Of a DNA stretch of 64,000 nucleotides, positions 27,447-36,719 are shown in pieces. This DNA is from DAOVRD01 sp964521715 (lineage in GTDB: Bacteria; Planctomycetota; Brocadiia; SM23-32), in assembly GCA_964521715.1 (NCBI GenBank), contig CAZFSS010000014.1, positions 20,761-84,760 of the forward strand. Direction: 5' to 3'. Below the pieces are notes generated by a model, which did not search any database, was not told the DNA's origin, and saw nothing but the letters and a program-made list of their open reading frames with translations. Made by a program: the position numbers and the translations under genes. The first letter of the stretch is position 1. Each line of letters opens with the position of its first letter.

Positions 27447-27502
27447 AACCTAACACCTATCACCTATCACCTATCACCTAGAACCTAGAACCTATCACCT
27501 CC
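27447..27502. repeat. Heptamer tandem repeat, eight units
   Basis: Eight 7-bp units in register: AACCTAA, CACCTAT three times, CACCTAG, AACCTAG, AACCTAT, CACCTCC. They fill the gap between the permease and ATPase genes and end at the Shine-Dalgarno sequence of the latter. A related CACCTAG occurs once after the ATPase gene (near 28510). Confidence 0.85.
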
Positions 27503-27516
27503 AGAGGTAAGGCGCC

Positions 27517-28515
27517 GTGCAGGAAGTGCTGAGGGCAGAGGACGTTCGGGCCTACTACCGGACCCGCTCCGGCGGCGAAGTGCGGGCCGTTGACGGCGTC
27601 TCGCTGACGCTGACGGAGGGGGAAGCGGTCGGCATCGCCGGGGAGTCCGGCTGCGGCAAGTCCACCCTCGCGCGCGCCCTGAGCGGGCTGTTCGACCCGC
27701 CCCTCTATCGGGTCGGGGGCGAGGTCCTGATCGAAGGCGATGACCTTTACGCCATGACGCCCAGGGCCCTGCGCACCGAGGCGCTCGGCAGGCGCATATC
27801 CTACGTGCCGCAGAGCGCGATGAACGCGCTCAACCCGACGCGCAAAGTCGGCAAGTTCGTGCGCGACGTGATGCGCACGCATTACCCCGGCATGGACGGC
27901 GGCGCCGTCCTGGGCCGCGCCCGCGAGCGCCTGCGCTCCCTCTCGCTGCCCGACCGCGTGCTGGACAGCTATCCCTTCGCGCTGAGCGGCGGAATGCAGC
28001 AGCGGACCGTCATCATGATCTCCAGCATCCTGGACCCCGCGGTGCTTATCGCCGACGAGCCGACCTCCGCCCTGGACGTCAGCACGCAGAAGGCGCTCGT
28101 GCGCATGCTGCGGGACCTTGTGCAGCGGCGCATCGCGCGCAGCCTGATCTTCATCACGCATGACATCGTCACGCTGCGCCATGTCTGCGACCGCATCGCC
28201 GTCATGTACGCGGGGGAGTTCGTAGAGGTCGGCTCTACGGAGCAGATCGTGTTCGATCCGGTGCACCCGTACACGCAGGCGCTGCTGGGCTCCGTGCTGG
28301 TGCCTGAGCCGGGCGTGCGCCGGCGCAGGCTGCCCACCATCCCCGGCCGTCCCCCGGACCTGTCCGACTTGCCGCCGGGGTGCCGTTTCGGCCCGCGCTG
28401 CACTGCGCACGACGACGTCTGCCGCCGGCAGCACGGACAACTCGAGATGGTGAAAGGCAGGCTGGTCAGATGCCCGCGCGCGGCCGCGGCGCCGCGACCG
28501 GGACCTGACACCTAG
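27517..28515 (+). CDS. ABC transporter ATP-binding protein, DppD type
   Basis: 332 aa from GTG 27517 with AGAGG 10 bases upstream. Walker A GESGCGKST (42-50), signature LSGGMQQRT, Walker B AVLIADEPTSALD, and H-loop ITHD. The C-terminal oligopeptide-transporter extension is present (HPYTQALLGSV ... CRFGPRCTAHDDVC) with the conserved cysteine cluster of DppD/OppD proteins. Energises the importer with the DppF-type partner encoded 33 bp downstream. Confidence 0.92.
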   Translation: MQEVLRAEDVRAYYRTRSGGEVRAVDGVSLTLTEGEAVGIAGESGCGKSTLARALSGLFDPPLYRVGGEVLIEGDDLYAMTPRALRTEALGRRISYVPQSAMNALNPTRKVGKFVRDVMRTHYPGMDGGAVLGRARERLRSLSLPDRVLDSYPFALSGGMQQRTVIMISSILDPAVLIADEPTSALDVSTQKALVRMLRDLVQRRIARSLIFITHDIVTLRHVCDRIAVMYAGEFVEVGSTEQIVFDPVHPYTQALLGSVLVPEPGVRRRRLPTIPGRPPDLSDLPPGCRFGPRCTAHDDVCRRQHGQLEMVKGRLVRCPRAAAAPRPGPDT

Positions 28516-28548
28516 CATTCGGCGCCTGGGCGCGCCATCGTCGCGACC

Positions 28549-29370
28549 ATGAATGAGACCGGGAACAAGGCAAGCGCCTCGACCGAAGGACCCGTCATCC
28601 GGGTCGAGGGCGTCAGCCGGACCTTCGGCGGCGGCCGCCACAAGGTCACGGCCGTGGACGGCGTCCGGCTCGACCTGCCGCCGAACACCATCGCCTCGAT
28701 CGTCGGCGAGAGCGGCAGCGGCAAGACCACGCTCGCCCGCATGATGCTGGGCCTCCTGCCGCCGACGTCGGGCGCCGTGCTCTACCGCGGCGCGGACATC
28801 TCGACGTTCGACTCGCGCGCCCGGCTCGACTACTGGCGCCATGTACAGGGCATCTTCCAGGATCCCTACTCGTCGTTCAACCAGTTCTTCCGCGTCCGCA
28901 AGATACTCAACGACGCGTTCAGACTGTGGCCGGCGCGCCCGGCACGGCGGGAACGCGGCCGCCGGATCGAGGAGGCGCTTGACTTGGTCAACCTGAAGGC
29001 CGAAGAGGTCCTGCGGCGCTACCCGTTCGAACTGAGCGGCGGACAGGCGCAGCGCCTGATGATCGCCCGCATATTCCTCATCAACCCGGCCGTGCTGATA
29101 GCGGACGAACCCACCTCGATGATCGACGCGTGCAGCCGGGCCAGCATCCTGGAAGCCCTGATGCGCCTGCGCCAGGAGCAGGGAACGTCCATCCTGTTCG
29201 TCACGCATGACATGGGGCTGGCCTACTACGTCTCCAGCACGCTCTACATCATGTCGAAGGGGCGGATCGTCGAGAGCGGGCCCGTCGAGACGGTGATGGA
29301 GAGCCCCCGGCACGAGTACACGCGCCGTCTGCTGGCGGACGTGCCCCGACTGCACGAAGAATGGCTGTGA
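28549..29370 (+). CDS. ABC transporter ATP-binding protein, DppF type
   Basis: 273 aa. Walker A GESGSGKTT, Q-loop in QGIFQDPYSSFNQFF, signature LSGGQAQRLMIAR, Walker B AVLIADEPTSMID, H-loop VTHD. It ends soon after HEYTRRLLADV and lacks the longer cysteine-containing tail found on the DppD partner, which is common for DppF subunits of sugar-type importers. Last gene of the ABC cassette; the Gfo/Idh/MocA genes follow after 173 bp. Confidence 0.9.
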   Translation: MNETGNKASASTEGPVIRVEGVSRTFGGGRHKVTAVDGVRLDLPPNTIASIVGESGSGKTTLARMMLGLLPPTSGAVLYRGADISTFDSRARLDYWRHVQGIFQDPYSSFNQFFRVRKILNDAFRLWPARPARRERGRRIEEALDLVNLKAEEVLRRYPFELSGGQAQRLMIARIFLINPAVLIADEPTSMIDACSRASILEALMRLRQEQGTSILFVTHDMGLAYYVSSTLYIMSKGRIVESGPVETVMESPRHEYTRRLLADVPRLHEEWL

Positions 29371-29543
29371 GGCGCGAGTGAATGGAGACACTGCATGCCC
29401 AACCCGGGGTCCGGCCGTCTGCGCCGGCTGGATGTCACCATCGCTCAGTATGATGTTCCGGATCTCGTTCGGGAGCCCGTCCCCTTCAGCGCGCCGACGG
29501 GGTGAGCCCGAGCGGCCGGCATCCTGGCACAGGAGGAAAGACG

Positions 29544-30596
29544 ATGTCGAAGAACGTGGCACGGTTGGCCGTCATCGGTTGTGGGAGCTTCGCGCGTTCG
29601 CGCCTCTATCCCAGCATTCGGCTGGCCGGCAACATCCGGCTGGTCGGCGTCTGCGACCTGGTCGAGGAGCGCGCCACTGAGGCCGCCAAGGCATTCGGCG
29701 CCGACGCCTACTACACGGACATGGACGCGATGCTCGACGCCGTGGAGCCGGACGGCGTCTGCGTGATCGGCCCTGCGCCGATGCAGTATGAGCTGGGGAT
29801 GCGCGTGCTGGAGCGGGGCCTGCACCTCTACACGGAGAAGCCCTGCGCCAACACCTCGCGCCAGGCGGAAGAGCTGGCCGAGGCGGCGCGGAGCCGCGGG
29901 CTGATCGCGGCGTGCGCCTTCATGAAGCGCCACAGCGCGCCCTTCCGCGCGGCGCGTTCGCTGATCGAGCGCGAGGAGTTCGGCCCCGTCCGCATGATCG
30001 AGATCCGCTTCACTCAAGGCCCGTATGCCGCCATCTGGGGGATCAAGAGCCCGATGCGCTCCTCGCTTGTCGGGCAGTTCGTGCACCTGTTCGACCTGAC
30101 CAGGTTCCTGGCCGGGGACGTGCGCTCTGTCACGGCGAAGCTCTATGAAGCCGAGCCCGGAAGCGACTACGGCGCCTTCGCGGTGATCCTGACGCTGGCC
30201 GACGGCGGCCTCGGCCTGATGGACCTGAACATGCTCGAGTCCGACACCTGGCACTTCAACGAGTACGTCCGCGTCTCCGGCTTCCAGCATTGGCTCGACG
30301 TGGAAGACATGCTGCACCTGCGCTATCATCCGCTCAAGGGCTGGACCGAGCAGGCCGGCCTGAAGAACCAGACGTTCACCTGGCAACCGTCCCTTGACCT
30401 GGAGGTGCAGATGCTGGACCGCGCCGGCTACGTCGGGGAGATACGTGACTTCGCCGATTGCTGTCTGACGCGACGTGCGCCGACGGCGACGAGCCAGGAC
30501 TGCGCAGAGGCGCTGAAGATCGGCGAGGCCATCTGGGCCAGCGTCCAGGGCGGCGGCAGGGAGGTTGTGGTGGGCGATGCCCCGGCCGAGGCGTAG
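29544..30596 (+). CDS. Gfo/Idh/MocA family NAD(P)-dependent oxidoreductase
   Basis: 350 aa; ATG 29544 follows AGGAGG. Rossmann fold ARLAVIGCGSFARSRLYPSI, then LHLYTEKPCANT with the family's E-K-P lysine at the active site. The C-terminal alpha/beta domain (HLFDLTRFLAGDVRSVTAKL) carries His and Asp in the usual catalytic positions. Likely oxidises a sugar or inositol delivered by the adjacent importer. Paired with a second family member 66 bp downstream. Confidence 0.9.
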   Translation: MSKNVARLAVIGCGSFARSRLYPSIRLAGNIRLVGVCDLVEERATEAAKAFGADAYYTDMDAMLDAVEPDGVCVIGPAPMQYELGMRVLERGLHLYTEKPCANTSRQAEELAEAARSRGLIAACAFMKRHSAPFRAARSLIEREEFGPVRMIEIRFTQGPYAAIWGIKSPMRSSLVGQFVHLFDLTRFLAGDVRSVTAKLYEAEPGSDYGAFAVILTLADGGLGLMDLNMLESDTWHFNEYVRVSGFQHWLDVEDMLHLRYHPLKGWTEQAGLKNQTFTWQPSLDLEVQMLDRAGYVGEIRDFADCCLTRRAPTATSQDCAEALKIGEAIWASVQGGGREVVVGDAPAEA

Positions 30597-30662
30597 GCGC
30601 GGGCACGCACGTGTCGTTTGGGCCCAATGAGGAGCTTTCCAGAACCACAGGAGGAGTCGGCC

Positions 30663-31559
30663 ATGATCAAGGTGGCCATCGTCCGCGGCGCGAAGGCCTA
30701 TCACGGCCGCGCCTTTGCAGGCATCATCAACCGTTACGACGCAAAGCTCTACGCGGAGCGCAAGTGGCCAGCCTTCCCGTCGGCCCTCGCAGACCGCGCC
30801 CGTGTCACTCACGTCTGTGACCCCGACCGGGCCGCCGCTGAGCAACTGGCCGCGGCCGCCCGCATCGACCACGTCGTGGACCGGCCGGAGGACGCCATCG
30901 GGCAGGTCGACGGCGTCCTCATTGCCGACGACGGCACGCTTGCCCACCAGCAGGCCGCGATTCCCTTCCTGGAGGCCGGGGTCCCGACCTTCATCGACAA
31001 GCCGCTTTCGACGGACCCGGCTGAGGCGCGGCAGATCGTCGAACTGGCGCGAGCGCATGGCGCGCCGTTCTTCTCCGCTTCCGCGCTGCGCTTCGCGAAG
31101 GAGCTGGGCGATCCGAAGGCGCTCGCGGAGCAGGTCGGCGACATCACGTCCGTCTGCGGCGTGGGGGTGAACGAGCTGATCTACTACGGCATCCATCCGC
31201 TGGAGGCGATGGTGACGCTGATGGGCGCGGGCATCGAGTCCGTGCGGAACGTGGGTCGGCCGGGCGAGGCCATCGTCCGCGTCCGCTTCAGAGACGGGCG
31301 TCAGGGAGTGCTGATCGTCTACGAGAAGGGCTTCGCCTACACGCTCGAGCTGACGGTTCACGGTACGAAAGGGCACGTCCGCATCCCCGTCGCGGACAGC
31401 GCCGCTTTCTACACCAACATGCTGTCGGCCTTCCTGGACATGGTTCAGACGGGCCAGCCGCCCGTGCAGCCCGGGGAGACGCTGGACATCATCGAGGCGC
31501 TTGCGCTGGCGAAGGAATCCGTCGCCGAGGGCGGCGTCGAGAAGCGGCTGGGGCGCTGA
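30663..31559 (+). CDS. Gfo/Idh/MocA family oxidoreductase, divergent member
   Basis: 298 aa; ATG 30663 preceded by GGAGGAG. The N-terminus (IKVAIVRGAKAYHGRAFAGI) has a longer, atypical nucleotide-binding region and the active-site motif is VPTFIDKPLSTD, with D-K-P instead of E-K-P. A C-terminal domain with HPLEAMVTLMGAG and VHGTKGHVRIP matches the family. Likely acts in the same pathway as its neighbour. Shorter than the usual 330-400 aa. Confidence 0.82.
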   Translation: MIKVAIVRGAKAYHGRAFAGIINRYDAKLYAERKWPAFPSALADRARVTHVCDPDRAAAEQLAAAARIDHVVDRPEDAIGQVDGVLIADDGTLAHQQAAIPFLEAGVPTFIDKPLSTDPAEARQIVELARAHGAPFFSASALRFAKELGDPKALAEQVGDITSVCGVGVNELIYYGIHPLEAMVTLMGAGIESVRNVGRPGEAIVRVRFRDGRQGVLIVYEKGFAYTLELTVHGTKGHVRIPVADSAAFYTNMLSAFLDMVQTGQPPVQPGETLDIIEALALAKESVAEGGVEKRLGR

Positions 31560-31647
31560 GCGCCCGGCTCTCCGGCGCCAGGGCACTGCGCGCAATGGGG
31601 CGCGCCTTACTCATGTGCGCGCTGCAACGCCTCGAGGAGCAACGACC

Positions 31648-32808
31648 ATGAAGCGGGGGATCCTGCTTGCCCTCTTGCTCGGGGCTGTCGGCACCATGAT
31701 GATGTCTGCGACGGCCGGGGCGGACCTGCTGGGCAGTCGGCCGCCGGGTCGCACGGTCTACGCATGGTTCCCGAAGGACTTCAACAACTGGAACACCGCC
31801 GCCATCGACTGGACGGCGCTGACTCACATCTGCTACCGGTCGGTGATCCTTCAGGCGGATGGCACGCTCAGTGAACCCGTGGCGCGCGCAGACGTCAGGA
31901 AGCTCGTGCTGGAGGCGCACTCGAACGGCGTGAAGGTGGCCGTGCTGGTCTGGGGCACCACGCCCGAAGGCAGCTCGCAATACCTGGCCCACCACCGGGA
32001 CCGGGCTGTGGAGTCGCTGCTCGACTATGTGAAGGCCAACGACCTGGACGGGATCAACCTGGACGACGAGACCTGGCGCGAGATCAACACGGAGACGCAA
32101 GGCTCCAACCGGGAGCTGATCACGCAGTTCTTCAAGCGTCTGCGAAAGGCGTTCGACGACGTGCGCCCCGGCTGCCACATCACGTGGGCCTCGCCGCCGG
32201 TCGTCGCCACGCAGGACCGGTGGGGGGAGTGCTGGGTGGATTACAGGGCCGTCGCGGACCTCGTCGACGCCTTTGCCATCATGAGCTACTGCATGAATCC
32301 CCCGACCATTGGCTGGACCACCGGTGCCCAGCCCGTCCGGGGCGGCGGCAAGGTCTCCGGACACGCCCGGGACTACGCCACTTGCATCGAGGATTACCTG
32401 CGGGCCACGGGCGGAAGGAACGATAAGCTCCTGCTCGGAATAGCCAACGACCGCGGCGGCACGGAGTGGACCTGCCGGACGGACCAGGCGTTCTCCCCCA
32501 TCATCGGCGAGCCCCGCAGGCTGACCCCTCAGGAGGCCCGCGCAAACGCAGGGGAACACGGCAGGCTCTTCCACCCCGAGCAGCAGGTCCCCTGGTACCG
32601 GTACGAGCAGGGCGATCACTGGGTGCAGGGCTGGTATGAGGATGATGAGTCCCTGGCTGCAAAGCTCGAATTGGCTGAATCCGACGATCTCCAGGGCATC
32701 TGCATCTGGGTCCTGGACGGGGCTGCGGAGCCCCCTTCGACGTTCGAGCTCATCCGCCGGCACCTGCATGACAGCGGCAACGTGCGAAGTGACGCAACGG
32801 GAGGATGA
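31648..32808 (+). CDS. Secreted GH18-like protein
   Basis: 386 aa with signal peptide (ILLALLLGAVGTMMMSATAGA). TIM barrel opening TVYAWFPKDFNNWNT. The GH18 motif is D-G-I-N-L-D-D-E (134-141): compared with DGxDxDxE the middle Asp is Asn137, while Asp139 and the catalytic Glu141 are kept. DAFAIMSYCMN corresponds to the Met-x-Tyr substrate motif and GICIWVLDGA to the final Trp strand. Probably an active or weakly active chitinase/ENGase-type hydrolase. The weak GAGGAG before ATG supports the start. Confidence 0.75.
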   Translation: MKRGILLALLLGAVGTMMMSATAGADLLGSRPPGRTVYAWFPKDFNNWNTAAIDWTALTHICYRSVILQADGTLSEPVARADVRKLVLEAHSNGVKVAVLVWGTTPEGSSQYLAHHRDRAVESLLDYVKANDLDGINLDDETWREINTETQGSNRELITQFFKRLRKAFDDVRPGCHITWASPPVVATQDRWGECWVDYRAVADLVDAFAIMSYCMNPPTIGWTTGAQPVRGGGKVSGHARDYATCIEDYLRATGGRNDKLLLGIANDRGGTEWTCRTDQAFSPIIGEPRRLTPQEARANAGEHGRLFHPEQQVPWYRYEQGDHWVQGWYEDDESLAAKLELAESDDLQGICIWVLDGAAEPPSTFELIRRHLHDSGNVRSDATGG

Positions 32809-32861
32809 CCTTCTGCCTCCCGGCAGTGGGTCCCGGTCGGCGGAGGCGCGAAGGAAAGGCC

Positions 32862-32891
32862 TTGACGCCGGGCGCAACAATGGGCTATTAT
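32862..32891 (+). promoter_or_regulatory. Sigma-70 promoter for the outer-membrane protein gene
   Basis: TTGACG and TATTAT with an 18-base spacer, ~115 bp upstream of ATG 33007. Confidence 0.5.
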
Positions 32892-33006
32892 TCCCCCTTC
32901 GCGCGGGGCTGACGGCTCGCGGCGGTTTGGCCTTCCGGATCCGCCGGGCGCTGGAACTCCACAGCTTCGGCAACAGGGAACATGGCTCTCTGAAGGAGGC
33001 ATTCGC

Positions 33007-33927
33007 ATGCGGTGGAGACTGGCTGTAATGCTGGGAGTCCTGGCTCTGTTCGCGCTGGTGGGGCCGGTCGCGGCGGATGATATGCCGACGATGGGCGCGG
33101 CGTCGTGGTCGTCGGCCGTTTTGGGCGCTGAGAGCTGGTACGCGGGAGCGCTTCCCCCACCCGGGATGTACCTGCTCAACTACATGCTTTACTACTCGGC
33201 GCATGAGCTAAAGGGGGAGCACGGGGGGCACGTGAGCGCCTTCCCGTTGACGGATTTCGAGGCCAGGGTCGTCGCCGACTGCATCCGTCCGCTTTACGTC
33301 TCCGACAAGACCATACTCGGCGCGAATCCGGCCTGGCACGTGATCATTCCCGTGATGACCATGCGGCAGAGGACGGACTACTGGAGTGACGTCACGGAGG
33401 GTCTGGGGGACGTCTATGTCAGCCCGCTGATCCTCGGGTGGCACACCCCGCCATGGCATTACGTCGCCGGGCTGGACGTTATCACGCCGACCGGCCATTA
33501 CAGCCGCGGCATCACGACCGTCGGCCACAACCACTGGACCTTCGAGCCGGCCTTCGCCATCAGCTACATCGGCCAGAGCGGGTTCTCGGCGTCGACGAAG
33601 CTGATGTACGACTTCCACACCGAAGACCATACGGCCAACTACAAAGAGGGTGAGCAGTTTCACCTGGACTACAACGTTGGCTATGGCTTCGGCGAGAACG
33701 GGCAGTGGAAAGCCGGCCTCTGCGGCTACTTCCTGCAGAGCATGGAAGAGGACGAGCTCCATGGGCACCGGCTTGACGGCTCTGAGGAGGGAGTAGCCGC
33801 CATCGGGCCCACGGTCTCCTACCAGGCGGGGAAACTGAACGTCGAGGTCAAGGTCCAGAGGGAATTCGACGCGGAGAACAGGCCGGAAGGCACAGCGGCC
33901 TGGCTCAAGTTGATATACCCCTTCTGA
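33007..33927 (+). CDS. Outer-membrane beta-barrel protein, MetA-pathway (phenol degradation) transporter family
   Basis: 306 aa; AAGGAGG precedes the ATG; signal peptide LAVMLGVLALFALVGPVAA. The mature protein has alternating beta strands with family-like phrases GLGDVYVSPLILGWHTPPWHY, GLDVITPTGHYSRG and WTFEPAFAISYIG, seen in the Phenol_MetA_deg (transporter) barrel family. It ends in an aromatic YPF, a normal signal for outer-membrane insertion. Its presence implies a diderm envelope. Followed by a strong terminator. Confidence 0.75.
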   Translation: MRWRLAVMLGVLALFALVGPVAADDMPTMGAASWSSAVLGAESWYAGALPPPGMYLLNYMLYYSAHELKGEHGGHVSAFPLTDFEARVVADCIRPLYVSDKTILGANPAWHVIIPVMTMRQRTDYWSDVTEGLGDVYVSPLILGWHTPPWHYVAGLDVITPTGHYSRGITTVGHNHWTFEPAFAISYIGQSGFSASTKLMYDFHTEDHTANYKEGEQFHLDYNVGYGFGENGQWKAGLCGYFLQSMEEDELHGHRLDGSEEGVAAIGPTVSYQAGKLNVEVKVQREFDAENRPEGTAAWLKLIYPF

Positions 33928-33961
33928 GCTCCGGCCTCACCCCCGACGGACGGGCTACACG

Positions 33962-34002
33962 GGCTGCTTGGTGCCGAGCGCGCCAGGCAGCCTTTCTTTT
34001 TT
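33962..34002 (+). terminator. Rho-independent terminator
   Basis: GGCTGCTTGGTGC pairs with GCGCCAGGCAGCC (two wobble pairs, loop CGAGC), about 13 bp of stem, followed at once by TTTCTTTTTT. It ends the outer-membrane protein transcript 35 bp after its stop. Confidence 0.85.
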
Positions 34003-34120
34003 GCATGCTGTGCGGGGCCCGCGCGCCGCCGCAGGCGGGTCCTGTCGAGCGGCGTCCCCGTGCCCCAAGGGCGCCGGCAGTCCGCCGGACCGGCTGCTTG
34101 CTCGACTGAGCGGCCTGTCC

Positions 34121-34148
34121 TTGACTCATTCCAAGCGCGGGATATACT
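34121..34148 (+). promoter_or_regulatory. Sigma-70 promoter for the K+ channel/corA genes
   Basis: TTGACT and TATACT with a 16-base spacer. Transcription would start near 34155, leaving a leader of about 170 bases before ATG 34329. The rest of the 401-bp gap (33928-34328) holds the terminator above and nothing else I recognise. Confidence 0.6.
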
Positions 34149-34328
34149 CGCCGGTATCATCGGGCGTTCTGCGAATTCCGCACGGGACGCGTGCTTCCCG
34201 GGCAGCGTCGCCAGAGTGACAAGGTCGCCGGATCAACCGCCGCCCCCGATGGCGCCGCAGGACCCGTCCGAGTCAAGCGGTCCGGCCGGGGCGGGAGCGC
34301 GTCCGGCTCAGGCAGGCAGGGATGTGCG

Positions 34329-35459
34329 ATGCGCCACAACCTTCGCAGGATCAGGATATCCACGGTCATCGCCGGCGTCCTGGCCTTCAATGGCTTCGTT
34401 AACCTGGCGACCGGCCTGGCGCCGGTCTTCGGGCTCTCCTTCCGCGTCGCGGAAGTGCCGGAGTATCTGAAGATCACCCCTGCGCAGCGCACGAGCGGGA
34501 TGCTGTCCGTCTTCCTGGGCATCGTGCTGATTGTGCTCGGCAAGGGCCTGTATGAGCGCCGCAGACGCTCCTGGATCGCTGCGCTGGTCGTGTTGGTCCT
34601 CCTGATGGCCAATAACCTCTACCGGGCCAGGACGCCGTACACGGCGGTCCTTTCGGGCGCTTTGCTCGTCGGCCTGCTCGCGTTCCGCAAGCACTTCAGC
34701 ATCCGCTCGGAGGCGCGCGTGGCCTACGGGCAGGTCGTCGCCCTGGCCAGCGTCGTGTTCGCTCTCGGCTACGGCATCGTCGGCACGTATCTGCTGCGGG
34801 CCGAGTTCACCGGCGTTCGGACGTGGACGGACTCGGCCTACTTCACGTTCGTCACCTACAGCACGCTCGGCTACGGCGACATACTGCCCCGGACCGACAA
34901 CGCGAAGCTCTTCACCGTGTCCATGGTCGCGATGGGCCTGACTTCCTTCATCACGGCCTTCAGCGTGCTGCTCGGGCCGGCCCTTGAACGACGCATGAAA
35001 GGAGTGCTGAGGATAATGAGCAGGCTTCAGAGCTTCACCGATCACGTCATCATCTGCGGCTACAGCAGCGTGGCCGAGAGCGCCATTGATGAGCTGCAGG
35101 AAAGGGGCGTACCCTACGTCGTTATTGAGGACAGGGAAGATCTCGTCCTCTCCCTCCGGGGCAAGGGCCACGAGGTCTTCCAGGGCAACGCCGCCCGCAA
35201 GGAGGTCCTGGAGGAGGCCAATCTGAGCCAGGCCCGGGCCCTCATTGCCGTCCGCGACAGCGATTCGGAGAACCTTCTGATCGCCATCACGGCCGTGCAG
35301 TGCCGGGAAGCCTCTAAGGGCAGTCGCTGCCGCGTGATCGTGCGCGTGGAGGACGAGGAGAACGTCCGAAAGGCCGAACGGATCGGCGCCGACGAGGTCA
35401 TCTCCCCGTCGACGATGGCTGGCCGTCTCATGGCCGTCAAGGCCCTGGAAGCGGACTGA
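34329..35459 (+). CDS. Potassium channel with TrkA-N (RCK) domain
   Basis: 376 aa. ATG 34329 preferred (GGCAGGGA upstream); a GTG at 34191 in frame lacks a ribosome site. N-terminal helices (STVIAGVLAFNGFVNLATGL; LVVLVLLMANNLY; AVLSGALLVGLLAF) precede the pore helix and selectivity filter TLGYGD (179-184) and one more helix. The C-terminal RCK domain begins DHVIICGYSSVAESAID, the nucleotide loop having Ser-Ser in place of the usual Gly-x-Gly. Likely a gated K+ channel at the inner membrane. CorA follows after 82 bp in the same direction. Confidence 0.85.
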   Translation: MRHNLRRIRISTVIAGVLAFNGFVNLATGLAPVFGLSFRVAEVPEYLKITPAQRTSGMLSVFLGIVLIVLGKGLYERRRRSWIAALVVLVLLMANNLYRARTPYTAVLSGALLVGLLAFRKHFSIRSEARVAYGQVVALASVVFALGYGIVGTYLLRAEFTGVRTWTDSAYFTFVTYSTLGYGDILPRTDNAKLFTVSMVAMGLTSFITAFSVLLGPALERRMKGVLRIMSRLQSFTDHVIICGYSSVAESAIDELQERGVPYVVIEDREDLVLSLRGKGHEVFQGNAARKEVLEEANLSQARALIAVRDSDSENLLIAITAVQCREASKGSRCRVIVRVEDEENVRKAERIGADEVISPSTMAGRLMAVKALEAD

Positions 35460-35541
35460 CGGACGCCGCCGACCGGCGGACCTGCACCGTTCGCCTGCGC
35501 CGGCGCTGCTCCTCTCAACGGGTCAGAAAGGAGGCGCGCAG

Positions 35542-36606
35542 ATGGCCAGACTGTTCAGAGGGCGCGCACGCAAGCTCGGCCTGCCGCCGGGAACTCCCGT
35601 CCACGTGGGGGAGAGGAGGGCTGACAAGGCCCTTATCACCGTGATCGACTACAACGAGACGGAGCTGGTTGAGAAGGAACTCGAGTCAGTCGAGGAGTGT
35701 GCCACGTTCAAAGCCAGGCCCACGGTGACGTGGATCAACGTGGACGGAGTCCACGACATCAGCATCATTGAGAGCATCGGCGAGCAGTTCGGCGTGCATC
35801 CCCTGGTGCTGGAAGACATTGCCAGTACCGGACAGCGGCCGAAGATGGAGGAGTACGACGACCATCTGTTCCTCGTGCTCAGGATGCTCTCGTACAGTGC
35901 GCGGACCGAGAAAGTCGAGGCCGAACAGGTCAGCATAATCCTGGGCGGCAACCTTGTCATCTCTTTCCAGGAACGGCGGGGCGATGTCTTCGATCCCGTC
36001 AGGGAAAGGATCCGAGCCGCCAAGGGCCGCATACGAAAGATGGGGTCTGACTACCTTGTTTACTCGCTCATGGACGCGATAGTCGACAACTACTTCGTGA
36101 TCTGCGAAAAGCTGGGCGAGAAGATAGAGCCGGTACAGGAAACACTGGTGGGCGATCCATCTCCCGGGGTGCTTCACAGGGTCCACGTCCTCAAAGGCGA
36201 AGTCCTGTCCCTGCGCAAGTCCGTCTGGCCCCTCAGGGAGGTCATCAGCGGACTGGAGAGGGCCGAGGTGCCCTTCTTCCAGAAGGAGACGCGCCTCTAC
36301 CTGAGGGACGTCTACGACCACACCATCCAGGTCATAGACGCCATAGAGATGTACCGCGACATGATCGCCGGAATGGTCGACCTCTACCTGTCCAGCGTCA
36401 GCAACAGGATGAATGAGGTCATGAAGGTCTTGACGATCATCGCGACCATCTTCATCCCCTTGACCTTCGTCGCCGGCGTCTACGGGATGAACTTCGCCCA
36501 CATGCCCGAGCTCGGCTGGCGGTGGGGATACCCGGCCGTCCTGGTCCTCATGCTTGCCATCGCTGTTGGGATGCTGCTCCACTTCCGCAGGAGAGGGTGG
36601 ATCTGA
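35542..36606 (+). CDS. corA: CorA-type Mg2+/Co2+ transporter
   Basis: 354 aa, normal length. AAAGGAGG precedes ATG. Large cytoplasmic alpha/beta and coiled-coil part (EDIASTGQRPKMEEYDDHLF is the conserved N-terminal segment), two C-terminal helices and the selectivity motif Y-G-M-N at 314-317 followed by FAHMPEL. Ends with a basic tail RRRGW. Same strand as the K+ channel gene; together they form an ion-transport pair. It converges on pspF. Confidence 0.95.
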   Translation: MARLFRGRARKLGLPPGTPVHVGERRADKALITVIDYNETELVEKELESVEECATFKARPTVTWINVDGVHDISIIESIGEQFGVHPLVLEDIASTGQRPKMEEYDDHLFLVLRMLSYSARTEKVEAEQVSIILGGNLVISFQERRGDVFDPVRERIRAAKGRIRKMGSDYLVYSLMDAIVDNYFVICEKLGEKIEPVQETLVGDPSPGVLHRVHVLKGEVLSLRKSVWPLREVISGLERAEVPFFQKETRLYLRDVYDHTIQVIDAIEMYRDMIAGMVDLYLSSVSNRMNEVMKVLTIIATIFIPLTFVAGVYGMNFAHMPELGWRWGYPAVLVLMLAIAVGMLLHFRRRGWI

Positions 36607-36719
36607 GGGCGCCCACGCAAGTCGCTCCAGGCCCGGCGCGTGGACCCCGACATTGGGGGACTCAAGCCGGAGATCCTGCAAATGCCGGCCGACGTGTTCC
36701 TGCTGCTGACCGCGCCGCG

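Noticed and set aside
27447..27502. CRISPR array
   Set aside because: Units are 7 bp without spacers; it is a simple tandem repeat.
29395..29505. 36-codon ORF after the DppF-type ATPase gene (MPNPGSGRLRRLDVTIAQYD...)
   Set aside because: No ribosome site, no recognisable motif and an overlapping alternative frame; could be real but not supported.
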